Part shown: positions 11,337 through 21,449 of the stretch, one piece after another | Layout of the letters: the number at the start of each line of letters is the position of its first letter | How positions within the stretch are numbered: the first letter of the stretch is position 1 | Source: Candolleomyces eurysporus | Lineage: Eukaryota > Basidiomycota > Agaricomycetes > Agaricales > Psathyrellaceae | Assembly: GCA_027579435.1 (NCBI GenBank) | Contig: JANBPK010000954.1 | Location: forward strand, 1 to 64,000 | Length of the DNA stretch: 64,000 nt | Direction: 5' to 3' | The notes under the pieces: model-generated | Databases searched by the model: none | What the model saw: only the letters and a program-made list of their open reading frames with translations | Told to the model about the DNA's origin: nothing | Made by a program: the position numbers and the translations under genes

Positions 11337-12099
11337 CTACCAGTGTAGCCGGTGAGTCGGGCACTGGTATCCCGTAGGATTCTTGAACAGGTACAGCTGG
11401 TGATAGTCCTCGGCGTCCCACCACTTCGAAGCTGGTGAAATCTCGGTAACGATCTTCTTTCCAATGGGATCGAAATGTTCCTTCTGGACTTCCTCTGTCA
11501 CCCGCTTGGCGATAGTCTCCTGCTCTGGGGAGTGGTAGAAGATAGCTGAGCGATATTCTACACGGATGCGAGAGTCAGAGGCATCCAAATCAAGGTAACT
11601 GGGAGGCAACGTACGGGTACCGGTATCAACTCCTTGTTGGTTCACCGTCGTAGGGTCGTGCGTCCTATAGAAGAACTCTGCCAAAGCATCCGCCTGATTA
11701 ACAGAAAAATCACCGAGAGAAAGAGATGAACGTACCAACAAGCTCGTCATAGGTGACCTTGGTTGGGTCAAACTCTATCCTCACAGCTTCAGCATGGTCG
11801 GTGGTCCCAGAGCAAACAGTTCGATAACCGGGCGATGCAGCGCTCTCCTTTCCACCTGTATAGCCAACAGCCGTCTTCAGAATTCCCTTGTCCTCGGCAG
11901 GCGGGAAGTGTTTCAGGAAGATGTGTTCGACACCCCAGAAGCATCCAGAGGCAAATGTGGCGACTTGAGGCTGAACGGAAGCTACATTCAACCACGTTTA
12001 GCCTGATATCCTAGCAGTTTGAGGGCACGAATCGCGCTCACAGGTTGGGTTTATTGCGGTAGCACTGAGAGATAGAAGAGATTTGAGGCGTCTAAGCAT
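11337..12099 (-). CDS. msrA: Peptide methionine sulfoxide reductase A, copy B
   Basis: Same enzyme and exon structure as copy A: exons 12042-12099, 11736-11981, 11615-11677 and 11337-11557, giving 195 residues. The mature enzyme is almost identical, with GCFWG, VGYTGG and [14 protein letters not shown] intact. The difference is in exon 1: [19 protein letters not shown] joins directly to the enzyme, so the stretch holding the second in-frame ATG of copy A is missing. If translated, only the form with the basic N-terminal leader can be made (inference). All splice sites are canonical, so it is probably functional. Confidence 0.92.
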
Positions 12100-12375
12100 A
12101 ACAATTGTGAGCTGTGAGGGTGAAGGAGGAAGCTCAGCGCTTTATATAGACGTCCAACGCGGTGTTTTGCAGGGAAAAGGGTTCCATTGCGGTGGACATC
12201 CAGCTTGATGATGACACAAGCTCGACAGCCGGGCTTATACAAGATATTTGGGCCGCCACGTCGGCCTTGATCCTAATTCTTCCACGCAGTTCTGAATCCG
12301 AATGGTTTAGATAGTGGTGGTTTTGAGGTGAGGAAAAGACGCCTCCTCCGCCGGAGCGTCTGCTGCCTCGTCGAT

Positions 12376-13089
12376 TTATCGAGCAGCGTTCACCACTGCA
12401 TACTGTTCCCTTCGGTTCGCTAAGCACCGCTGGCAATTCAGCCGTGCTATGCCTTTCTCGTCACGACAAGCCTCTAGTGGCACTTCATGTCTCCCAATAG
12501 CGCACCACTGAAGCCCTGACAATGTGACGACCTGGAATGTGTGAGATGTGTGCGCTATTTGGAGCATACACTTACCTCTTCCAGCTGCTCTTTGCTTTCT
12601 CACTGCTGTTTTTGCCATACTGGGATCTCTACACTGCTTGCATGATTTGAATCGGCTTGCATTCATGTTCTCTCGAGCTGAAACACAGGCTGCCTTCTGG
12701 AAATGGATGACTTTCTTGATTTTACTGCAGACGGAACACTTCTCGCGAGCCCGACAGCGTGTACAACGCGATCTCTGGATCGGATCGCTATCGAGAGTGC
12801 CTCTTAGCGATATAGAGTGGCAAAGAGAACATTTTCCACTAGGAGGGAGCCTTATACGGAGCCGTTGAGCCGGGTCAGCGGTTGGGATCGAGTTCCTTTG
12901 GCTTAGTGTCAATATGCAATCTGCATCAAGAAATTTCACGCTGGCAGCATGCGTCCGATCTCCAAGAGCAGGTCGGCTGCTCACCGACTGTCTAGGAACA
13001 CGCCTCTTGGAACCTGGTGCAACGGGGAGAAGTGCAAGGGCAGGCAGGACGCGACNCGNACGCGTCGGTCGCGTTGCTGACTGCCTCAT
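12376..13089 (-). CDS. Cysteine-rich hypothetical protein with three C-x2-C / C-x2-C type modules
   Basis: Open frame from an ATG at 13087-13089 to TAA. A 60-nt GT-AG intron (12516-12575) is likely: removing it keeps the frame and joins AAGRG to LQWCAIGRHE, giving 217 residues. The C-terminal half holds three cysteine modules: KCSLCHS ... RCTRCRAREK, KCSVCSKIKK ... SCKQCRDPS, and QWCAIGRHEVPLEAC ... NCQRCLANRREQ. Spaced CxxC pairs followed by arginine suggest zinc binding, loosely like Stc1-type domains, but I do not assign a family. Two ambiguous bases near 13055 fall in the N-terminal coding part. Divided from MsrA copy B by only about 280 bases. Confidence 0.5.
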   Translation of the reverse strand: MRQSATRPTRXXRVLPALALLPVAPGSKRRVPRQSVSSRPALGDRTHAASVKFLDADCILTLSQRNSIPTADPAQRLRIRLPPSGKCSLCHSISLRGTLDSDPIQRSRCTRCRAREKCSVCSKIKKVIHFQKAACVSARENMNASRFKSCKQCRDPSMAKTAVRKQRAAGRGKCMLQIAHTSHTFQVVTLSGLQWCAIGRHEVPLEACRDEKGIARLNCQRCLANRREQYAVVNAAR

Positions 13090-14599
13090 CGCACAATTCC
13101 TGTACTATGGACAATTTTTTCGCCCTTTTTTTTGTATAATCATGTACAATAGTCCTCCCTGAGTCTATAGACCGCGTTTTAAATGAATCCGTATCGATTA
13201 CATTGAGCTATGGCGCCGATATGTTACCAGAACGCAGGGGGGTATTACGATTTGTCCTTGTTTGGCTCCGCCAACATACTTAGATTGCTTGCTTTGCAAT
13301 AAAGCGTCCCCAGTCTCGTGGCTTGCCGAGTTGCCGGAGCACAGCTTCAAGCCCTCAACGCTGCGCTCGAAGGCAACTGATTCAGAGGATCACATCGGAT
13401 TACTCGTACGTCTAGAGGTTGGCGACTGCGGGCACTGCTTATGCTTATATTTCTGCAGTGTCTGAGCTACAGCCCGTCAACGTGGTCTCACATGAAACTC
13501 GGGTTTGTTGAGCCCAGGCGAGGAATGGAGTATGACGCGCAGGTCTCTTCCACTAGTGATCTATGCAGTGAACAAAAAGGATTAGTTTTTTTTCTCCTCA
13601 AGTTCTCCGTTCTGCAACAGGGGAGCAGTGGGGTCAGAGACAAATTTCGATAATTGAATTAAGAGACTACCAACTTCAACCTCCGTGGTCTTCAGTGGCA
13701 TGGTGGAAAGCCTCATTCGAACTCTTTTAAACGCGCTGCGAATGGAGCTCCTGTGCCCCCGTTGGGTATTCTATAGCGAAGGGAGAAGCATGGGATGTTC
13801 TCACCTCCGGGTGAGGCGTCAATAAGCCTGCTAAGTTTCAATTCGTTCCCGGTCGCTCTTCCTAGCACTTTCCGGTGTCGGAACTCAAAATTCTTTTAAA
13901 TTCTATCACGTTGGTGTTCTCAGGTATTCAAGGGTAAAATTGACTCCCATTTCCACCCGTGATGAATAAGTACTTCAGGAGCAGTTTTAAGTGGGGTCTC
14001 AAGAAAATCTGAAATTCATGATAAGCTACTCGCTTTCGAGGTCCCTTAATCCGGAGGCAAGTCGCTCCCCTCAAATGTGAGCGGGCGATTCAATTTGAGT
14101 GAGTATTATTCATGGTAGGAGTTATACTAGACACTGAGGATTCGTTCGGGGCCATCCGCAGTTCGAATTCAGGGCGGTGCTTCGTCGTTTAATTCTTCTA
14201 TAATTCAATCTCAATGAATCATTGAGTTTTAGCCTTTTCGCTTGCCCTTAGCTACCCTAGTATCGGTACGTCGGGCTTGTATTTTACTGATACAGTGAGA
14301 CCTCCGTGTCTACATGATATTAGCTGTGAGCTGCAGGGGTGCCGTCGTTATGGCTCACTCCCTACTTGGTGCCCAGAAACAATACATGTACTTCCTTGCC
14401 GGAGCATAACTGTTAGGCTTATTTCTGCATCACCAGTGCACCTGGAGCTCCGCCAGTAGTAGTCTACCATTGATTATGCAGGTCTTTCTCACCGTGTTGA
14501 TCTGCCTCACGAGCAACTTCATTTACTAGACAAAGAGTACGATCGTGGATGGCCACTTGAGGGTAGTATTCGATATTGACCATTTATGTGTGCCCACTA
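13090..14599. other. Gene-free stretch with a copied segment at 13300-13910
   Basis: 13300-13910 is similar to 9540-10290 and marks a third end-point of the local duplications. 13090-13300 is AT-rich upstream DNA of the cysteine-rich gene. 13910-14600 holds no open frame of note. Confidence 0.5.
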
Positions 14600-14990
14600 T
14601 TTTACCATCGTGTCACTCGTCGGCCTGTCTGCGGTGCGAACTTTCCACTCCCCGCTCTCTGTTGCCGCGGAAGCAGTGGCGCAGTGATGTTTAAGCAGCA
14701 GTACTGGTCAAAAAACCGCCTCATGCGAGTGTTGATTTATAATGGTGCACCCTACTACTTTGCAATCGCGATGAGTCGTCTACATAATCCTAAGGATTGA
14801 TTTGAATGAACGCCGCTATGTTTAACTGTGGGATTCGTCATTGCCCTGCTCAAAACCCCAGGATACGGCACAAAACACGTATGGTAACATCACCTTAAGT
14901 TCATCCTCCTTGACTTGAAACCAATTCTATCCAATACACTACTCATCAACATTCGTAAAGTGGGGAGGACAAAGGTAGAAGGTGTCTAAA
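14600..14990 (+). pseudogene. Plus-strand relic of the DUF6533-type gene (3' exons)
   Basis: Two segments match the late exons of the tandem DUF6533-type genes in the same order. Around 14670-14780: GAVMFKQQYWSKNRLMRVLI then YNGAPYYFAIA, compared with GIVMFKRLGQSKGPLLQVL / YEGGLYYFAIC. Around 14914-14989: LKPILSNTLLINIRKVG up to a stop, compared with CKPILSNRLLINIRKAG. No upstream exons with the DUF6533 signature were found, and orientation is opposite to the intact copies. Confidence 0.6.
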
Positions 14991-15221
14991 TCCCTGGGTT
15001 CACCAGGAGCCCCGCACATTCAGTTTAACGCTGAAATCAAAGTCACTGAGAAAATTTACCCGCGACGGACACAGAGATGGCAAATAGTGGTAGGATATAA
15101 TTGTGCGGGAAGACTGGGACTACTGCAGAAGTGACTGAGTAGGTATTGTGATTCCAGTCGTCTAAATAAGATCGATGCTGCTAGCCTCTTGTGTTTCTAC
15201 AGAAACGAGGAGCGAAAAACA

Positions 15222-15294
15222 AGTCCCCACCGTGGTTCGAACACGGGACCTCGCGATTTGCAATCGCACGCTCTAGCCACTGAGCTACGAAGAC
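15222..15294 (-). tRNA. tRNA-Cys (GCA)
   Basis: A 73-nt cloverleaf on the minus strand. The acceptor stem GTCTTCG pairs with TGGGGAC (with G-U pairs), the D arm contains GCTCAGTGGCTAGAGC, the anticodon loop is TTGCAAA with T33 and anticodon GCA, and the T arm is CCGTG-TTCGAAC-CACGG. The variable loop is AGGTC. No intron. The 3' CCA is not encoded, as expected in a nuclear eukaryotic gene. Confidence 0.93.
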
Positions 15295-16516
15295 GTTCAT
15301 GCGGCGTCTCGTCCCATCTGAACTCGAGGCGGTGATACTATTTTAAGGCCACACTGAGCCAATCAGCTCGAACCAGTCAAATCTTACCACAACATGAGTT
15401 TGGGAATCTTGGCGGCTCGCTACATCTTGTTCGTCTAACCCCAACATTCTACATCGCCTCTTCCTACACTTCCCGGACGACCTGAATGAAATGGGGAAGC
15501 TATACTGTTGGCATCGTTGACAACTTGCTGTGAACCAATCCGATTCAAAACGACACGTTCAAGTCGGCCGCTTGGAAAATAGTTTGAAAATAGTAACATT
15601 TCATCCAGGATCTTCCGAGTCTTAGGATGATTGTTGGATCTTAAAGTGCGCGCTTTAGTCCCATTAACTGTCCATTATTCTGCTAAACAATTCTCCCCAA
15701 GCTACAAGCAGTCGCGCAATTTGTGCAAGTGACTGGCCTTAAAACTCCACTGACAGGCCAAGCTGGAGTATTAGACGGAGAATCTCCATCATCATATCGA
15801 CGACCATGGTTGATCTCGAGGAGGCCAAGGCTCTGTATAGCAACCTTACGACTGCCGCCCGTTCTTGGCACCCCGTCTCCTCGATGAACGGGGCAATGAT
15901 GGCGGTTTCAACATCACGCTGCATTGCGTCACTTCCTCGCTGCTAGTCCTGTAATCTAGCTCTGTAAAGGCTAGTTGAATTTCTCTCATTCATTCGTTGC
16001 CTCATAATCTCATTTATTGGCTCCATGACGACTACAGGCCCGCTATCCTTATCCCGACACGAAGATGTAGATGTAAATCCGATGGGATTTTCTGCCTCAA
16101 AGAGTGCAGTATAACCGAGCATTCGTGATACACTTGGCTTCCTACATGTCGGAGTAAACCCCTCGCACCTGGATTCCTGGAGNAAAAAACGTTGAAACCA
16201 GCACTAGCGATCCTCGCGCCTCCAGCAGTCATCCTGATTCTAACCAATCGGGGAATTGCTTTTCAGAAACGTGTTGATTCCGATAGTAATTTTAAGATAC
16301 AGATCCGGCGCTGGTGGGGCTGTAGGCCTTCAGCGGGCCGTGGCAGTGATGATGGCAGACTCCTCGTTTCAAGAACACGAGCCCGAACCGAACTATTCGA
16401 TGGCGCTCCCGGTGGAGCTATATTAAGGCGTGAGGCAGATATTTAGCGAAACGATTTCCCCCCACTTNCCCCCATCTTATCCTTATCACTGACCCTCTGA
16501 GCGTCGTACCGTCATA
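15295..16516. other. Intergenic region upstream of the superoxide dismutase gene
   Basis: No gene called. A small plus-strand frame at 15806-15946 (46 codons, starting MVDLEEAKALYSNL) has a plausible ATG context but no recognised family. One ambiguous base before an A-run lies near 16183 and another near 16468. The last 120 bases before the next ATG are pyrimidine-rich, as in fungal promoters. Confidence 0.4.
16419..16426 (+). promoter_or_regulatory. Possible TATA-like element of the superoxide dismutase gene
   Basis: TATATTAA about 90 bases upstream of the ATG, followed by a pyrimidine-rich tract. Motif and position only. Confidence 0.3.
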
Positions 16517-17444
16517 ATGCAATTTTCAACGTTCTTCGCCCTCCTAGTGGCCTCCGTAGCCATGCCAGCCTATGCCACATTCTGGCCTGTACCCGTGGCG
16601 CCACCAGCCATTACGAAGGTTAGCTTTTATTAAACGCCCAAGCAAGCTTTCTCCTCATACTTCCGCAGGCCGTTGTCGTCCTCCGAGGAACAGGAACCGC
16701 GAGCGGTGTTGTATACTTTGACCAAAAGGCAGGACGAGGGCCCGTCAAGATCACTGGCAACCTCACAGGCTTGGACGCGAGTGCTCTTCGTGGATTCCAT
16801 GTGCAGTATGTCCTGGTTTCCGGCTCCTCGTTAATGTTGATGAACTAACTTCGAATCCGAACTGGGAACCGAAATTAACAGTGCCGCTGGGGATACCACA
16901 AACGGATGCGCATCTGCGGGACCCCACTTCAATCCTTTCAACAAGACACATGGTGCACCGACAAGCAAGACGCGACATGTCGGTGACCTCGGGAATGTTC
17001 AAACCGACGCTGGGGGTGTGGCACTGCTTGATTTCGAGGATAGCTTGATCTCGTTGAATGGGCCCACGAGTATTATTGGGTGAGTACAGACGTCATGCAT
17101 TGCCTTCCTTCCAGCCACCTTCCCATTCCGTCGCTCCTCATATGACTTCTCTCTTTTGGAATGGAAAGGGCTGACGCTTCTTTCTTATAGACGCGCCGTT
17201 GTGCTCCATGCTGTAAGTCTTCTTTCGCCTCGATTGCGTTTTTGGAGCTGGAGCTAATCGCCATTCCTTTCCATTAACTCCAGGGCACCGATGATCTTGG
17301 CCAAGGCACCAATGCGGATACCTTGACTACTGGAAACGCCGGTGCTCGAGCTGCTTGCGGAGTTATTGGTGCGTCACTCTACTTCCTCCGCTTTCATTGT
17401 TGAACAGCAATATTGACTTTATCCTTTTAGCTATCGTTCAGTGA
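16517..17444 (+). CDS. Secreted copper/zinc superoxide dismutase
   Basis: Converts superoxide to oxygen and hydrogen peroxide. Six exons (16517-16618, 16669-16805, 16882-17079, 17191-17212, 17284-17368, 17431-17444) with GT-AG introns join in frame to 185 residues. The N-terminal [20 protein letters not shown] is a classic signal peptide, so the enzyme should enter the secretory pathway rather than be the cytosolic Sod1. Metal ligands are all visible: HVH (copper), [12 protein letters not shown] with the following RHVGD (copper/zinc), and VVLHAGTDDLG. The disulfide cysteines are NGC and ACGVI. The C-terminus is CGVIAIVQ. The second intron was placed so that FHVH continues as AAGDTTNGC, restoring the family pattern. 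Convergent with the DUF4436-like gene at 17869-20040. Confidence 0.95.
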
Positions 17445-17868
17445 AGCTCATGATACCAGTGGAGATAAAATCGAATCTCAACTCCTATGCATTCCTTCCG
17501 GACTTTTTGGAGAACGAGGCAGTCACACATGGATGATCTTTTATGAATTAGTATTTCACCGGGACGATGCTGTATATATTGACATGATTTTCCGAACGAA
17601 CGAAACTTTATATTGACCTTTTAATATACTACTTCTCTCGGTCCTTTTCTCGGTGCGGTTGGTAGTTATCCAATGGACGTCTTCTGTGCTTCTCGGTGCA
17701 TGAACGGCTTTGTCCTTTCGTGTCTTCGTATTTAATATAATAGGTAGGTAGCAATTACATACATGGTAGTGTGATATACAATATGTCACCCCAAACCCGT
17801 GAAATCCGCTCGGTCAATCGGCCGAAATTTGAGATAGGGAAATGGTGCAAAGGATAGTAAGATCTTGC
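17445..17868. other. Convergent intergenic region
   Basis: Shared 3' flank of two converging genes. AT-rich, with no open frame of note; polyadenylation sites are expected here but no specific signal is called. Confidence 0.4.
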
Positions 17869-20040
17869 TCATGGATTCTTAGCAGCAAGCTCCTGCTCCT
17901 TCTCCGCTTTTGGTGAAGACTTGAGAGACGGGAAGGCATCGTCTAAGGTAAAGGAACGTTATTGAGGGGATAACAACCTAGGGAGATAGTGGGACGTACG
18001 CATCAACTTCCAGCTTATTTGACGTGGCATATTCGTAGGGTCGGTGAGGATGAACGCGCCCAGGGAAAAGGCAGCCTAAAGAGACAAGTGGAGTTGGGAT
18101 CATTGAGAAACGGAGAGCCAGGGATATATAGACTCACAGTTAAAGCCAGAAGAGCAAGACAAGGCACTAGGCCAACCAAATCTGTGAACGAGAAATCAGA
18201 ATGTGGACCGGAGATCGCGATGGTCGCTGAAGGACGTACCGACAATATCACCTTCAAAATCGAGCAATCCGATGTCAGTAAGCACAAGGAGAAATTATCA
18301 ACTCAGCAAAGCCACATACCGAATCCGTCTGGAGCACCAGGCATACTCTGCCTCAGCTGAGTAAACGCAAACAGGGTCGCCACCGGGATCAGCAGAACCT
18401 CTCCACGTTGCTTGAACCCGAAGAATACAGTTGTGATCATGACGAGAGCGAGGATAATAGTGATTAACCCTGTCGTTTAAAAAGATAATGTAAGATGGAA
18501 GACGCAAAGGGAAGGAGGTGATTCGGAGGAGGCTTCTTACAGACGGCTATTGTTGAGACGATGCTGTAGGATTTCACCAGAGTACTACGTGTGAGAGTGA
18601 TGGTAGCTTCAACGAGACCTGGTGGCACATTGGAATTGAAGGTATGGCTGAACTCGGTTTCAAGGCCTCTGCAAATTAAGTAAAAACGAATAAGCGAGTA
18701 GTCGTGGAAGGGAGGACGATGAATCATACACAGCAATACCCCTCGTTTGCGCGATCGACACTCCGACGGTATTTCCCGTCCTATTCTCCCGAGCGAAGAA
18801 GATAATCTCTGCCGTGTACCTAATTATATAGAGGGAGACATTTCGTTCAGCCGATGCTATACGGTTCCCTAGAGAGGACATGACCTACACATCGAACGGA
18901 TAGAAAAGTAAACTGGAATCTCTTCTGTCCGGCGAGAAAAGGGCCAGCTGGGTCCTGAATGTCGGCGTTCGAGAAAAACGGTCGTTGGCCGCCAGCGCTG
19001 TTGCATTGAACTTGAAGATAGGCCGGTCTGGTGGATTGCTTGAAAGAATCTCTTCTTGCGTTGAGAACGTGCCCTCAGCCTTGAGAAGGTTCCTGTGGTG
19101 TGAAGGCAGACGTCAATATGCAGTCCTGAATAGAGAATAGAGAATTAAGAGGACGTACGTGTCGAAGAAGATATCAACCTCTGTACAAGCGAGAAGATTG
19201 TCTGGTCGGCATGCCGAGTTGGTCTCCCCGAGAATCCTCCAATCCAACCTCATCATCCCCGCTTTGGGGTCGGCTGAAATCAAAACGGCCTCAAATTCAA
19301 GCTGTATACAAGCATAGCGTTGATTAATTTCAATGAATGAGAATCAAAGGGAAAGAACGCACTGTGCGACCGTTGAACGCAGGAAGAGTACCTGGTCCCG
19401 GATACTTCATCTCTCGCGCATGCAGCCCAATGCCCATCCCAATCGAAATGGCTGGAGCCAAAAGGGTGAACGCGACGCAAATCCCGATCCACCATTTCAA
19501 ACGAGTAGGGCTTAGCTGTTTTCGCGGGATTCTTGTCGGCTTGGACGATACATCTTCCCGGAACCAACCAGGACCGTCTTCATCGAGCTGCGGTGGGTAT
19601 CCAACACCAGCTGTCTCACCAGTACCTCGAGGGCTGGCAATAAACGGTATTTGAGTACCTTTTCGACGGTTCGGCTGGAGTGCTGATTGCTGTTTTTGAG
19701 CTTCGAGCTCAAGTTGCCGGGCTTCTTCTTCGGCGTAGGGATCGAAAGTGAGAGTACGCTGTGATGTTTGGCGCCTGGAGAAAGAGAAGCGTCCGCCTTT
19801 GGGAGGGGCGACTTTGCGTGGCGCGCTTTGTGCAACGTCAGTGGCGGACTCTTGAGGGGGAGAAGCCTCAGATGGTGCTTGTCCCTCTTGATCGTGGCTT
19901 GTGATGACAGTTGCTGCCTTTTCCTCGGCTTTCTTGACTCCCGACATCTTCAACGCTGAGCCGGAGGCCACTCTGGAAGTGCGAGGAACGAAGGGAAGAG
20001 GACGAAAACGAGCGCCTTGTGGTGAGGTGGGGGTTGCCAT
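17869..20040 (-). CDS. DUF4436-like membrane protein
   Basis: Ten exons: 19363-20040, 19159-19301, 18889-19092, 18730-18819, 18541-18668, 18320-18469, 18240-18251, 18138-18181, 18000-18075 and 17869-17942. All have GT-AG introns and join in frame to 532 residues. The N-terminal 190 residues are a low-complexity, charged, presumably cytosolic region. A transmembrane helix follows (WWIGICVAFTLLAPAISIG). A luminal or extracellular domain contains EVDIFFDTNLL and the block YPFDVYTAEIIFFA. Then come three C-terminal hydrophobic segments around WLITIILALVMITTVFFG, LLIPVATLFAFTQLRQSMPG and LVGLVPCLALLALT. The FPFD-type block and the TQLR..MPGAP motif fit DUF4436 (PF14494), function unknown. The ATG at 20040 (MATPTSPQG) is preferred to upstream non-ATG codons. 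Exon 7 is only 12 nt. Confidence 0.8.
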
Positions 20041-21449
20041 AAAATGGCGACTGGGAAGGAAAGGCACGATGCGCAATCAGCGCTCGCTTTCAATTGACTG
20101 AGAAAGCAATTCAACGTGTGTCCTTGTGACATTGGTTACCTGGTCCGCTGATTGACGCCCATGTTAAAAGAATCTATTCATGAAGGAACGGCTGTTGTGA
20201 CTCGGACGACAACATTTTCTGATAGAAATAAAACGGGTTCCTAAGCCTTGGGTGTACCGCGCGAGATGGAGTTCAGTTTCTCGTAGGGAATGCAAGGGAG
20301 AGCACGAACCGTCTTGGGCTCGAGACCAGTATCAAGGCACTCCGAAGTGAGCTCTGAGTTCCAGACTGAGCGTCTAGCTGCTCCCAACCGGAGGACTCGG
20401 AGACTTGGGCGTTGATTGGGCGCTCAAGCTGGCACCTACCCAGGGTTGGCATGGGAAAGTTTGTGTCGCTGACGGTCCGGGCGGAGTGTGAGCGGGCTTT
20501 GTACATTTGACCCAGGTTTGACCTCCGCTACTCTATCAATTTACGATTTCCACAACTGATTTGCTTTTCGACTCCTGCCGCTACAATCCTCAGGCTCTAG
20601 GCTTGTTTTGCAGACTAATCTACATTCTTTCAAACTCTAACTTCATATTGGGCAAAAACCAAACCGTCTTCGGCTATGAACGAATGAATTTGGCGATTTT
20701 TCGACTGGTCACGGTCGAAGGAATTCCCCAACATGCCAAGAGAATTTGCCTGCAAACACAGACGCGCTCGGAAGATGGTTTGTGGCATCCTGGGATATTG
20801 TGCAGGCCTTAGAACGCTTTGGACTGGGACAGGCGCGGCAGACAGATGGTAAGCGGAACATCATGATCGAAATTCGTTTCTCCGTTCATCGAAACTCCCC
20901 CAGAGCACACTTTTCACGTTCAGGAGCATGGACGCGAACATTAAATCATCCGCGCTCGAAATCGGATCTATCTGCTGCATGTCTCAGTGGACCAGGGCTC
21001 AGTAGTTCTTACTATGGCCGCCAGAACCTCTCAAGTTTTTAACCCAGCTCCTGGTGTTATGTGTGCCTGTTAACACCGTGGGGCATACGAGCTTAGCAGA
21101 AACGCTATTCTCAACTCACAACTTAGCAACATACTCGAATAGCGCGTCATCTCTGCTAAACTTCGGTGCTTCGTGACTCCCCAAGGATTTCTACGAATAC
21201 ATGGCATGGAGGCAGGCTTCGCATCACGAAGGGCATATCTAATCTCCCAATTGACTCGCTAGGTTCTAATTGCGTCGGAGTTTGGCCCCTCATGGCTTCC
21301 CAGCGACAGTGGCCAATGAGATAAGTCTACACCGCTTGAGATGAACTTCGTAGTCGGAAGTTCCCCGGGGTCCTTCGCCACTTCTGAGGCAAATATATTA
21401 TCCACATATTTAACACGTTTCTCAATCTCTGTTGAATCCTCGACTCTTC
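20041..21449. other. Intergenic region between divergent genes
   Basis: Separates the minus-strand DUF4436-like gene from the plus-strand DUF1996 gene, so it should contain both promoters. Open frames here are short, overlap on both strands and match nothing I recognise. An ATG-started plus frame at 20561-20812 is not supported by splice signals or family motifs. Confidence 0.4.

Larger units (their letters stand above)
10386..12235. repeat. Segmental duplication block B2 (DUF6533-type 5' end, spacer, MsrA copy B)
   Basis: Partner of block B1. The block is cut at its low-coordinate end inside exon 2 of the DUF6533-type gene. Confidence 0.8.

Noticed and set aside
12051..12436. Minus-strand open frames between MsrA copy B and the cysteine-rich gene
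   Set aside because: They overlap the MsrA leader or the 3' flank, start at non-ATG codons and show no family motifs.
13050..13070. Palindromic CG-rich element around two ambiguous bases
   Set aside because: The symmetry rests on ambiguous bases and is too short to interpret.
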